Source: Lactobacillaceae bacterium UBA5807
GTDB lineage: Bacteria; Bacillota; Bacilli; Lactobacillales; Lactobacillaceae
Length of the DNA stretch: 27,058 nt
Reading direction: 5' to 3'
Assembly: GCA_002418005.1 (NCBI GenBank)
Contig: DIDF01000096.1
Location: 1 to 27,058, forward strand
The position numbers and the translations under genes are program-made. The notes beneath the pieces were generated by a model, which was not told the origin of the DNA, did not search any database, and worked only from the letters and a program-made list of their open reading frames with translations. Positions 9,401 through 15,241 of this stretch are shown piece by piece (position 1 is the stretch's first letter; every line of letters starts with the position of its first letter).

Positions 9401-10012
9401 GTGGTATCTGGCAATATCATGATCGTTAAAATATTGGTTCAACAAATTCAGGACGGTATTGTTATCAAAATACCTATTCGTCACTCTTTTAACGAAATCA
9501 GAATAAATAATTGCAAAATCATGCAATTTGTCAACTAGATCATTGGAAAAACCAGTTTTTTTATTCTTTAAAATATTTTGAAGATCCTCGGGACTAATAT
9601 TACCTAATTCAATTTCGCGAATTTCTTGAGCTACTTGATTAATAAATCCAGGATAAGCCACTTCCTGTTGAAACAGTATCAACTCAGATTGATGATCGGC
9701 AATTATCTGATAAAGTAGCATGTTAATTCCAGCAGCAGTTATTCGTTGTCGTTGATATTCTGGAGTATTTCTCAAAAAATACCAGGCCATTCTAGAAAAG
9801 GAAAAAATCTGAACCTTGTTTTGAGCAGAAGTTCTAGCATTTGGATCAGCTAAACCCTTTAAGACCTCAACTTCAGAATCAAATTTGACATGATTAGGGA
9901 CAAGGTAAAAAAATTTGTCCTCAGGATTTTCTTTCATATCATTGTTTAATTTAGAAATCATTTTGGATTGGTGGTCAAAAGAAGCTTTTCCCAAAACGAA
10001 TTGTAAAGTCAT
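6473..10012 (-). CDS. rexB: AddB/RexB subunit of the AddAB helicase-nuclease
   Basis: This 1179-residue protein is the partner of AddA. Its inactive helicase-like N-terminal part begins LQFVLGKASFDHQ, where Bacillus AddB has a Walker A loop; no GxxGxGK is present here, as in RexB-type subunits. The C-terminal nuclease domain shows GTFYHEALD, GRIDRID and GIVDYKSG (near residue 977). The positions that hold the four Fe-S cysteines in Bacillus AddB are N815 (YYQNPYEYF) and M1139, T1142, M1148 (MQYTPYKSVM). Only two cysteines occur in the whole protein, neither at these sites. I start at ATG 10012, supported by TAAAGGAGTTT at 10018-10028; an upstream in-frame ATG at 10048 lies inside a hairpin and would read through the Shine-Dalgarno. 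Its TGA overlaps the addA start. Confidence 0.94.
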   Translation of the reverse strand: MTLQFVLGKASFDHQSKMISKLNNDMKENPEDKFFYLVPNHVKFDSEVEVLKGLADPNARTSAQNKVQIFSFSRMAWYFLRNTPEYQRQRITAAGINMLLYQIIADHQSELILFQQEVAYPGFINQVAQEIREIELGNISPEDLQNILKNKKTGFSNDLVDKLHDFAIIYSDFVKRVTNRYFDNNTVLNLLNQYFNDHDIARYHFYISGFSKLNAQEFLLVSTLIKRSAQVTISLVLDKAYPVELPEAANLFYQSAKLFLKLYKFASEAKVPYLPVEFADKSATGTDLAKLGNYWVQSNNAQAKITNEKLTENSIEIYKTDNPYSELNRVAAQIHRLVANGSFRYSDFLILTRHLDSYQNVIQPIFEAQDIPFFEDIQKSMVNHPLVEFLGALFDIGFPQDSKNKYRHDDVMRLLKTELILPKTENGYLAKDQYRNDLALAENLALKNGYDGSRWIQKVDWQYVWLNDAQDNVVVTDEDKQISKQINVIRHLIKDTLPPFYKKISRAKNNQEAAAILYQFLDEAGVIDQLQIIRKNAIDNSDLVFANQIEQVWGTFCSLLDENVAILGQNKFDPNEFWSLLYSGFQAATYSSIPSTLDQVTISESGMVQSNHYKVTFMIGSDDENMPAVTENQNLFGDDDVEQISQKLNKNQFLSDPAQQVMAFEPYLNYLAFMTATDKLIFSFNAAGQDSSSRQISPYLNRIADHFGLKINHFAATAKDNLAVLPYVGAKRATLHSLIQVCQDAYSRNVLPSDSWTFIYHKLNDDRQFVDLLDILIHSITYKNAPQPLSAESVNIIYPKNLNISISQLESYYQNPYEYFLKYGLKLQERDEFELSSASKGTFYHEALDLIVKQIKNQNIDLANLDEKDIPELVAENVAKMMQGENKYQYAILGSSSRMKFLADQLEKTVQEMVKILKFQAQTTPMRPQTTEKVFGQPGKDTLKGISFRLDDGRFVNVRGRIDRIDSMTANNKRYFGIVDYKSGNRNFEYNQAYSGVSMQLLTYLDVLRKNLPALSPDDQNFLAGVLYMHISNPKIDGRKLSNSDSLFKEEMKAHKYNGLLLNDNDLLANLDPKIIGSSEIFPYRFAKTKGTYSGDLIKLNDLQGFLAHNEMLIKKAAENILDGKIDLFPYQDNDKSAMQYTPYKSVMNFDPLLSENRYNDISKLDKSEILKLIRKEQQ

Positions 10013-10046
10013 ATAACAAACTCCTTTATGGTTAATCTCTATGCGC

Positions 10047-10071
10047 AAAAGCCCAGCAAAAATGGGCTTTT
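10047..10071 (-). terminator. Hairpin in the addB leader (terminator or attenuator)
   Basis: AAAAGCCCA (10047-10055) pairs perfectly with TGGGCTTTT (10063-10071) around a seven-base loop. On the minus strand the hairpin ends in TTTT, 35 bases before the addB start, so it would either stop a transcript coming from the gene-free region or attenuate addB. The U tract is mostly inside the stem, so termination efficiency is uncertain. Confidence 0.45.
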
Positions 10072-10237
10072 CAGTTAATGAGCGTTTTTATTGAACAATA
10101 CTTATTTTTGTATATCATTGAAATTGGATACTAAATTGTATCCAGATTATTTGACCTAAATGAAAGCTTTACGCTTGCATTGATCTTGTATTGGAATTGT
10201 CGGATTTCAGCCTCCGCTGATCCTATATAATCAGAAT

Positions 10238-10460
10238 TTTTTTGATCTACCCCCAATATATCTTTTAAGTTCTGTTCCGGCAATTCCTACTCCTAATGAC
10301 GCCTGGCCCATGGTTGGGCTGGGTGGTACATAACAAAGCTAGAGTGCAGGAAAGACAGTTTAGCTTCCGTAAGGTAGGTCTCCTCTAAGGTTAAATGCCG
10401 AGTTTGCATTTGACCTTAGAGGTGCCTACCTCTAGGAAGGTGGGCTTTTCTGCACATTTT
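10238..10460 (+). ncRNA. Candidate structured RNA, family not recognised
   Basis: The 450-base gap between addB and the next gene holds strong secondary structure and no credible reading frame. A consensus TATAAT lies at 10226-10231 (no good -35 beside it), which would start a plus-strand RNA near 10238. Downstream is a 9-bp hairpin (10302-10310 with 10315-10323), then a long rod: 10344-10354 with 10445-10455 (11 bp), 10364-10368 with 10435-10439, 10373-10378 with 10425-10430, and 10382-10398 with 10406-10422 (17 bp, one G-T pair, seven-base loop). ATTTTT follows the base of the rod. I could not match it to SRP RNA (no GGAAGCAGC), tmRNA or RNase P RNA. It could also be a hairpin-type miniature repeat, or the reverse strand could be the expressed one. 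Confidence 0.4.
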
Positions 10461-10486
10461 TGCTATATCACAATAAAAACATTAAG

Positions 10487-10511
10487 AAAAAAGGCGGCTT
10501 ATGAAGTCGCC
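10487..10511 (-). terminator. Terminator of the minus-strand two-gene operon
   Basis: On the minus strand GGCGACTT pairs with AAGCCGCC (one mismatch) around a short loop, followed by six T (10487-10492). The stop codon of the upstream gene lies inside the stem, so termination begins immediately at the end of translation. Confidence 0.75.
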
Positions 10512-10855
10512 ACCTTATTTTCTACCATTACTTTATTAGTATAAAATTCAAGATCATTAACCAAGTTGTCGTCTGGAGTTCCTTTTTCCGAAGCCTCGTG
10601 AAGACTCTCCTGGGCAACTGCCCAGTACGCCAAATTATCTGTAATTGGAACAATATCCCTAATTATCCGAAATTTGAAGTTCTGGCCGTTCATATCTCTC
10701 ATTTTGACGAAATTGTCGTAATCCGTGACTAATTTTACGTCGTCATCTTGTCCCTGAGCATTCGCTTCAATAATTACAAAATGGGACTTGCGGTTAGAAA
10801 TTTCAAGTTGATTTTTAATTGTTTGAACTTGCTGCTCATCTAAACTAAGAATCAT
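10499..10855 (-). CDS. Uncharacterised 118-residue protein
   Basis: I do not recognise this protein. It is soluble, acidic, and shows an alternating pattern: an N-terminal helix (LSLDEQQVQTIKNQLEI), a strand (SHFVIIEAN), a repeat-like strand region with KLVTDYDNFVKMRD and FKFRIIRDIVPI, then helix-forming AYWAVAQESLHEASEK and a C-terminal helix. There are no cysteines, no membrane segments and no obvious catalytic motif. Start: ATG 10855 behind GAGGTGC (reverse complement of 10860-10866). It lies 14 bases after the stop of the upstream Rossmann-type gene and shares its promoter, so the two are probably one operon ending at the terminator at 10487-10511. Confidence 0.72.
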   Translation of the reverse strand: MILSLDEQQVQTIKNQLEISNRKSHFVIIEANAQGQDDDVKLVTDYDNFVKMRDMNGQNFKFRIIRDIVPITDNLAYWAVAQESLHEASEKGTPDDNLVNDLEFYTNKVMVENKVATS

Positions 10856-10869
10856 AAAAGCACCTCAAA

Positions 10870-11427
10870 TCATTTATTAATAACGCCAATTGACTCACCA
10901 AGAGCCTGATTATTTTTTAAAATGTCAAATACATATTCGGCCACGGTTCCCGTGGTGACTGTGCCACTAGGCATTTCTTTACCTTCAGGAAATGTTACTA
11001 GTTTTTCTTTGGGTCCACTGATCACTTTTTTGAGTCGAATAACGGTATATGGGACCTCGGATTCATCCACAACCTTAATAGCATAACGTTGTTCTTTTAA
11101 AAATTCATTTCTGTCATCTACTTTAGGAAACTCAGGAGGATTTTGCAACTCTTCATCAATCCCTGCATAAGAAAGTACGACAAAGTGGGAAATTTTTGGA
11201 CCAATTTCATCGATTGCTTCAAACAAAGCTTCGAAATCCAAATCAACATCCATCGGTCCAAATCCAGAAATAATCCAGTCAATATTTTTAAGATAAGGTT
11301 GATAATCCTCAGAACTTTGTGGATTACCATCAAAAGTTTGAATCTGAATTTGAGCATCGCTTTTTAAAAGCTTTATGAGTTCTACGTTAATCGGGTTATT
11401 TTTATTCAAAATCAAAGCTTTGGTCAT
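10870..11427 (-). CDS. NAD(P)-binding Rossmann-type (atypical SDR/NmrA-like) protein
   Basis: The 185-residue protein follows the pattern of short NmrA-like NAD(P)H-binding proteins: an N-terminal strand-turn-helix, strand IDWIISGFG, strand ISHFVVLSYAG, then VPYTVIRLKKVISGP, the segment that in this family continues the fold, and a C-terminal helix VAEYVFDIL. The dinucleotide-binding glycine loop is missing: ILNKNNPIN stands where GxTGxxG is expected. It may therefore not bind NAD(P) in the standard way, and may act as a sensor or scaffold rather than an oxidoreductase. It is the first gene of a two-gene operon with a clear promoter (11462-11491), transcribed divergently from the purine permease. 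Confidence 0.7.
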   Translation of the reverse strand: MTKALILNKNNPINVELIKLLKSDAQIQIQTFDGNPQSSEDYQPYLKNIDWIISGFGPMDVDLDFEALFEAIDEIGPKISHFVVLSYAGIDEELQNPPEFPKVDDRNEFLKEQRYAIKVVDESEVPYTVIRLKKVISGPKEKLVTFPEGKEMPSGTVTTGTVAEYVFDILKNNQALGESIGVINK

Positions 11428-11461
11428 TTGGAGTCCTCATTTAAATTTCAATTTGTTTTCT

Positions 11462-11491
11462 ATTATACTTCAATATTCTACCACCCTTGAA
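11462..11491 (-). promoter_or_regulatory. Promoter of the Rossmann-protein operon
   Basis: On the minus strand TTCAAG (11491-11486) and a perfect TATAAT (11467-11462) are 18 bp apart. It fires away from the permease promoter. Confidence 0.65.
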
Positions 11492-11493
11492 AA

Positions 11494-11562
11494 GTTCGTG
11501 TATTGAACTGGTTATACCAAAATGGTAGTATATACATGTTCATTTTTGATAAATACACGAAC
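11494..11562. promoter_or_regulatory. Inverted repeat resembling paired PurBoxes
   Basis: GTTCGTGTATT (11494-11504) is the exact inverted complement of AATACACGAAC (11552-11562), 47 bases apart. The right arm in context, ATACACGAACATT, matches 11 of 13 positions of the lactococcal PurBox pattern AWWWCCGAACWWT. The left arm adjoins the minus-strand -35 and overlaps the start of the plus-strand -35; the right arm lies in the permease leader. Control of a purine permease by PurR is well known in this group, but the spacing is longer than in Bacillus pairs, so the assignment is an inference. Confidence 0.45.
11503..11531 (+). promoter_or_regulatory. Promoter of the purine permease gene
   Basis: TTGAAC at 11503-11508 and TAGTAT at 11526-11531 are 17 bp apart. 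A short palindrome TACCA-AAA-TGGTA fills part of the spacer and could hold a regulator. Confidence 0.55.
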
Positions 11563-11584
11563 ATTATAAAGGGGATATCGTTAT

Positions 11585-12895
11585 ATGTTGTCATCTATGG
11601 CTAAATTTTTCCACTTTGAAGAACGGGGAACAAATTTTAGAACTGAAACAATTGCCGGAATTACCACTTTTGTTTCAATGGTTTATATTTTATTTGTTAA
11701 CCCAAACGTTTTAGGGGTTTCCGGAATGGATAAAGGAGCGGTTTTTACCGCTACTGCCGTGGCCTCAGCATTTGGTTGTTTCATGATGGGTTTGATTGCT
11801 AATTATCCAATCGCGATTTCTGCCAGCTTGGGAATTAACGCTTTTTTCTCTTATTCAGTTGTTGTTGGAATGAAAGTTCCTTGGCAAACTGCTTTAGCTG
11901 GGGTATTCGTAGCCTCAGTAATTTTCATGATTTTAACCGCTTTAAAATTACGAGAAAAAATTATTGATGCGATTCCTGCTGATTTAAAGGCGGCAATCGC
12001 CGGTGGGATTGGTTTATTCATTGCCATGATTGGAATGAACGATGGTGGTTTGATTGCCGCCAACAAAGACACATTGGTTTCACTTGGATCGCTTCATGTT
12101 GGGACTACGTGGCTGACTATTTTTGGTTTTGTTGTTAGTGTCATCCTTATGAGTATGAAAGTTCCAGGAGCTATCTTCATTGGAATGGTTTTAAACGCCA
12201 TTTTAGGAATGGCAACTGGACTGATTCCACTTCCACATCAATGGGTTTCTTCTGTACCTAGTCTGGCCCCAACTTTTGGGGTTGCCCTTTCTCATATTGG
12301 TAATATCAACACCCCAGAATTAATTGTGGTGGTCCTCACGTTCCTATTAGTTACATTTTTCGATACCGCCGGAACCTTAGTTGGCCTGGCTCAACAAGCT
12401 GGCTTCATTAAAAACAACAGGATTCCCCGAATTGGCCGTGCTTTGATCGCTGATTCTTCAACAATGATGGTTGGTTCTTTACTTGGGACCTCACCAATGG
12501 GTGCCTTCGTGGAATCTTCTGCAGGTATCGCCGTTGGCGGCCGAACTGGATTCACAACGATCATTGTTGGAATTCTCTTCTTACTTGGAACTTTCTTTTC
12601 ACCACTTTTGACAGTTATTACCAGCCAAGTAACCGCTCCAGCTTTAATCATCGTTGGCATTTTGATGGCTCAATCACTAAAAGACGTTCATTGGAACAAA
12701 TTTGAAATTGCTGCACCTTGTTTCATCACGCTTGTCGGCATGCCGTTCACTTACAGTATTGCTGATGGGATTGCCTTAGGATTTATCATGTTCCCAATTT
12801 CAATGATTGCCGCAAAACGAGGCAAAGAAGTCAGTGTCATGATGTATTCACTGGCCGTCGTTTTCGTTATCTTCCTTTGGATTCTTAATAGATAG
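11585..12895 (+). CDS. NCS2 family nucleobase permease, AzgA/PbuG-like
   Basis: This 436-residue multi-spanning protein belongs to the AzgA branch of the NCS2 nucleobase:proton symporters, which import hypoxanthine, guanine and adenine for salvage. Signature stretches are GTNFRTETIAGITTFVSMVY at the N-terminus, ISASLGINAFF in the first repeat, FFDTAGTLVGLAQQAG and the later SSTMMVGSLLGTSP and FVESSAGIAVGGRTG, which carry the substrate-site and helix-break residues. About 12-14 hydrophobic segments are visible. Start ATG 11585 follows AAAGGGGAT (11568-11576) at eight bases; a second ATG at 11597 is possible. It is divergent from the Rossmann-protein operon and followed by queT. The exact purine preference cannot be read from sequence. 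Confidence 0.92.
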   Translation: MLSSMAKFFHFEERGTNFRTETIAGITTFVSMVYILFVNPNVLGVSGMDKGAVFTATAVASAFGCFMMGLIANYPIAISASLGINAFFSYSVVVGMKVPWQTALAGVFVASVIFMILTALKLREKIIDAIPADLKAAIAGGIGLFIAMIGMNDGGLIAANKDTLVSLGSLHVGTTWLTIFGFVVSVILMSMKVPGAIFIGMVLNAILGMATGLIPLPHQWVSSVPSLAPTFGVALSHIGNINTPELIVVVLTFLLVTFFDTAGTLVGLAQQAGFIKNNRIPRIGRALIADSSTMMVGSLLGTSPMGAFVESSAGIAVGGRTGFTTIIVGILFLLGTFFSPLLTVITSQVTAPALIIVGILMAQSLKDVHWNKFEIAAPCFITLVGMPFTYSIADGIALGFIMFPISMIAAKRGKEVSVMMYSLAVVFVIFLWILNR

Positions 12896-12903
12896 TTTTC
12901 ACT

Positions 12904-12969
12904 TTGACTAAACTTCCAAAAAGCATTAGAGTAGGTATCTGTTACACAATTTAATAGCTTTAAGGAAGG
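12904..12969 (+). promoter_or_regulatory. queT leader able to sequester its ribosome binding site
   Basis: In the 82-base gap before queT, CTTCC (12913-12917) pairs with GGAAG of the Shine-Dalgarno (12964-12968), AAAGC (12920-12924) with GCTTT (12957-12961) and ATTA (12925-12928) with TAAT (12952-12955). The enclosed loop contains GTTACAC. queT genes are frequently governed by preQ1 riboswitches, and class II examples use RBS pairing and a conserved ACAC segment, so a preQ1-sensing leader is plausible but the match is loose. A competing reading: TTGACT (12904-12909) and TAGAGT (12927-12932), 17 bp apart, form a promoter that would start inside this structure and remove its 5' arm. Confidence 0.42.
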
Positions 12970-12977
12970 AATTTATT

Positions 12978-13496
12978 ATGGATTCTAAGACTAATTTTTT
13001 GGGCATCGACAGTTTGTCTGACATGACAAAAGCTGCCGTTGTCGCTGCACTCTATGTCGTCTTGACGGCAGCCTTTGCACCCTTAAGCTTTGGAGCCGTT
13101 CAATTTCGTTTTGCTGAAGGATTTAATGTTTTATCAATCTTCAACAAGCGTTATATCGTAGCGGTTACTCTAGGATGTTTTATCGCGAACCTTATTTCAA
13201 CCGTTGGACCAATTGACTTGGTTGCGGGGACTTTTGAAACTTTTATTAATTTAATCACCATCTACTTTGGGACTAAATTAATCAAGTCGATGGCTGGTAA
13301 AATGGTATTTTCAGTAATTTCTTCAACATTTTATATGTTTATCATTGCATGGGAAATTGCCATTGTTGGCAGTACCGCATTCTGGCCAACATTCTGGAGT
13401 GCTTATCTTACCTGTGCCGTTGGTGAATTTGTTACCGTAGCATTAGGAGCAATTATTTTTTACTTTGTAAACCAACATTACGATTTATCAAAATAA
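12978..13496 (+). CDS. queT: QueT family queuosine-precursor transporter
   Basis: The 172-residue membrane protein is the S-component-like QueT transporter, which takes up preQ1 or preQ0-type deazaguanine precursors for queuosine in tRNA, normally together with the shared ECF energising module. The diagnostic region is AALYVVLTAAFAPLSFGAVQ followed by FRFAEGFNVLSIF, where family members read QFRISEAL. Five or six hydrophobic segments follow, including FIANLISTVGPIDLVAG and a C-terminal VTVALGAIIFYFV. ATG 12978 is preceded by AAGGAAGG (12962-12969) at eight bases. A perfect 18-bp palindromic terminator follows. It may also be read from the upstream permease because no terminator separates them. 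Confidence 0.93.
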   Translation: MDSKTNFLGIDSLSDMTKAAVVAALYVVLTAAFAPLSFGAVQFRFAEGFNVLSIFNKRYIVAVTLGCFIANLISTVGPIDLVAGTFETFINLITIYFGTKLIKSMAGKMVFSVISSTFYMFIIAWEIAIVGSTAFWPTFWSAYLTCAVGEFVTVALGAIIFYFVNQHYDLSK

Positions 13497-13501
13497 AAGC
13501 C

Positions 13502-13538
13502 AAAACAGCAGAACTGAAATTTCAGTTCTGCTGTTTTT
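13502..13538. terminator. Palindromic bidirectional terminator after queT
   Basis: CAGCAGAACTGAAA (13506-13519) and its exact complement (13520-13533) form a perfect palindrome, flanked by AAAA on the left and TTTTTT on the right. It ends queT and also serves the convergent ABC permease gene. Confidence 0.85.
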
Positions 13539-13596
13539 TATTGAACTCGCTTATATTTATCTGATTCTAAAAAACAATCATAAATATTCAAAAAAT

Positions 13597-14268
13597 TTAA
13601 TGTGGATAAGTCAAATGTTGTTCCAGTACGTTTTGACCTGCGGTAAGTAAAGTACAAAAGAACCAGTAAATAACCGCAATCGTTAAGTAAATTGACATGT
13701 AATCCTGATTTGCCCCAGCAACAATTTGAGCCTGCATGAACATTTCACCCACAGTAATCATCGCCGCAAGCGAAGTACTCTTAAACTGATCCAGCAAAAT
13801 ATTTCCTAATGCTGGAATTGAAATCCTAAAGGCTTGAGGAAAAATAATACTACGAATTGTTGTCATATAAGACAACCCAAGTGATCTAGCGGCTTCCCAC
13901 TGCCCTCTATCAATAGCAATAAATGATGAACGGAAAACTTCAGAAACAAATGCACTAGAAACAATTGTAAATGAAATAATCGCTGCCGGTAAAGCATCTG
14001 TTTTAAATCCAAAGTAAATGACAAACAAGACAACAATCATTGGCACCCCACGCATAAATGATATATAAGCTCGAGCAAGCCAGTGAATCCACCTATGTTT
14101 ATTCAGCTGCGCAAGGGTTAAAAATAATCCAATTACCAGCGACAGGAAAAAACTCACCACTGTCAAAATAATTGAAAGCGGAAATCCTGCCATAATTCTT
14201 GGAATCGAAGAGACTGCTAATGGTGCATTAAAAAATCCAGGAATTGAAAAATATTTTAAAATATTCAT
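13597..14268 (-). CDS. Polar amino-acid ABC transporter permease
   Basis: The 223-residue integral membrane subunit belongs to the HisM/GlnP family. It has about five hydrophobic segments, the family motif FMRGVPMIVVLFVIYFG, and the EAA loop EAARSLGLSYMTTIRSIIFPQA that docks the ATPase. It resembles cystine/polar amino-acid permeases of the Tcy type, but substrate cannot be assigned safely. It begins 13 bases after the stop of the binding-protein gene with only a weak Shine-Dalgarno (AGAGC), so it is the second gene of a two-gene unit. No ATPase gene accompanies it in the window: the next gene downstream is convergent queT. Confidence 0.9.
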   Translation of the reverse strand: MNILKYFSIPGFFNAPLAVSSIPRIMAGFPLSIILTVVSFFLSLVIGLFLTLAQLNKHRWIHWLARAYISFMRGVPMIVVLFVIYFGFKTDALPAAIISFTIVSSAFVSEVFRSSFIAIDRGQWEAARSLGLSYMTTIRSIIFPQAFRISIPALGNILLDQFKSTSLAAMITVGEMFMQAQIVAGANQDYMSIYLTIAVIYWFFCTLLTAGQNVLEQHLTYPH

Positions 14269-14281
14269 TCAATTATCAGCT

Positions 14282-15139
14282 CTATTTAATTACAAAGTAT
14301 CTAGAGATCTTAACATTCTTTGGTTTAACGGTGACATTAGCACCATAGAATTTCTCAGAAATTTTCTTTAAGGTGCCATCCTTCTTCAATTCAGCCAAAG
14401 CTTTGTTAACTTCTTTAACCAACTTAGGATTATTCTTTCCCATCAAAATACCAACACCACTGCCATCATCATTAGTCATAAAGTACATATTCGGCAAAAT
14501 CTTTAACCCGTTATTTGGAACTGCGGCCAAAGCTAATTTTTGAAGGTAATAATCATTCATAATTAAATCCGTTCTACCGTTCTTGACATCATTTAGGTAA
14601 ACTGAGTTAGCTACGTTATCGTAGTTAACGGGTTTTGCCCCTAGTTGAGCAGCAAGCTTTTGATAGTTTGTCCCCGCTTCGCCAGCAGCTTTCTTGCCCT
14701 TAATGTCAGCCCAAGAATGAATTCCTGAATTATCGGACTTTCTTACCACAATACTGTTCCAGGAATGTTTATATGGAGTTGAAAGAGTAAACTGTTTCTT
14801 TCGAGCTGGAGAAATTCCAAAATCATTGGCCGCCATGTCTGCTTTGCCAGTTTTGACAGCAGTGAGTTCACCAGCAACGTTCAATTGAGTAAACTGAACT
14901 TTCCGGTTTAGCTTCTTGGCAACAGCTCTAACAATTTCAACATCAAAACCGGTTAACTTATTTGTCTTTGGATCATGAAACGATGTTGGATACAGTGTCC
15001 CTGAAGTAGCACAAATCAACGGCTTATTTGTATTTGTTGTGGCGGCATTCTTTTTATTACCGCAACCAGTTAAAACAAGTGCAAAAACTGCGATGAAACT
15101 AATTAAACTGATTAAAACTGCTTTTCGTTTAGAAATCAT
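14282..15139 (-). CDS. Amino-acid ABC transporter substrate-binding lipoprotein
   Basis: The 285-residue precursor has a charged n-region (MISKRKAV), a hydrophobic core and the lipobox LTGC with C26 as the lipid-anchored residue, so it faces the outside tethered to the membrane. The mature part is a family-3 solute-binding protein: ATSGTLYPTSFHDPKTNKLT then GFDVEIVRAVAKKL, KADMAANDFGISPARKKQF, and the hinge-side NDYYLQKLA and KKISEKFYG. It should bind a polar amino acid such as cystine or a related compound. The start has a strong AAGGAGGA site. It is the first gene of the transporter unit, and its promoter overlaps a LacI-family-like operator (15185-15201). Confidence 0.92.
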   Translation of the reverse strand: MISKRKAVLISLISFIAVFALVLTGCGNKKNAATTNTNKPLICATSGTLYPTSFHDPKTNKLTGFDVEIVRAVAKKLNRKVQFTQLNVAGELTAVKTGKADMAANDFGISPARKKQFTLSTPYKHSWNSIVVRKSDNSGIHSWADIKGKKAAGEAGTNYQKLAAQLGAKPVNYDNVANSVYLNDVKNGRTDLIMNDYYLQKLALAAVPNNGLKILPNMYFMTNDDGSGVGILMGKNNPKLVKEVNKALAELKKDGTLKKISEKFYGANVTVKPKNVKISRYFVIK

Positions 15140-15158
15140 GTTATTAGTTCCTCCTTAT

Positions 15159-15201
15159 TTGAACTGGTTCAAGTATAGTTTTAATTTGGAAGCGCTTCAA
15201 A
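15159..15201 (-). promoter_or_regulatory. Transporter promoter with two inverted-repeat operators
   Basis: On the minus strand TTTGAA (15201-15196) and TATACT (15178-15173) are 17 bp apart. The 10-bp palindrome GAAGCGCTTC (15189-15198) overlaps the -35; it resembles a catabolite-responsive element but is one base shorter than the cre consensus. A second perfect palindrome, TTGAAC-TG-GTTCAA (15159-15172), lies just after the -10, around the predicted start of transcription. Repression at one or both sites is an inference. Confidence 0.5.
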
Positions 15202-15202
15202 C

Positions 15203-15228
15203 AGTAAAACCATTTAGTAAAACCGTTT
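15203..15228. repeat. Tandem 13-bp repeat upstream of the transporter promoter
   Basis: AGTAAAACCATTT (15203-15215) is followed immediately by AGTAAAACCGTTT (15216-15228), identical at 12 of 13 positions. It lies directly upstream of the -35 on the transporter's strand and 14 bp from the amidase stop codon, a position suited to an activator or repressor bound on successive helical turns. Confidence 0.5.
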
Positions 15229-15241
15229 AATTAAATTATTT

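Noticed and set aside
10315..10330. T-box-like GGGTGGTAC on the plus strand
   Set aside because: It lacks the following CCGCG part of the T-box core, no stem I with a specifier loop precedes it, and no plus-strand gene lies downstream.
15185..15201. Perfect catabolite-responsive element
   Set aside because: The palindrome GAAGCGCTTC is suggestive but one base shorter than the cre spacing TGNAANCG, so I report it only as cre-like.
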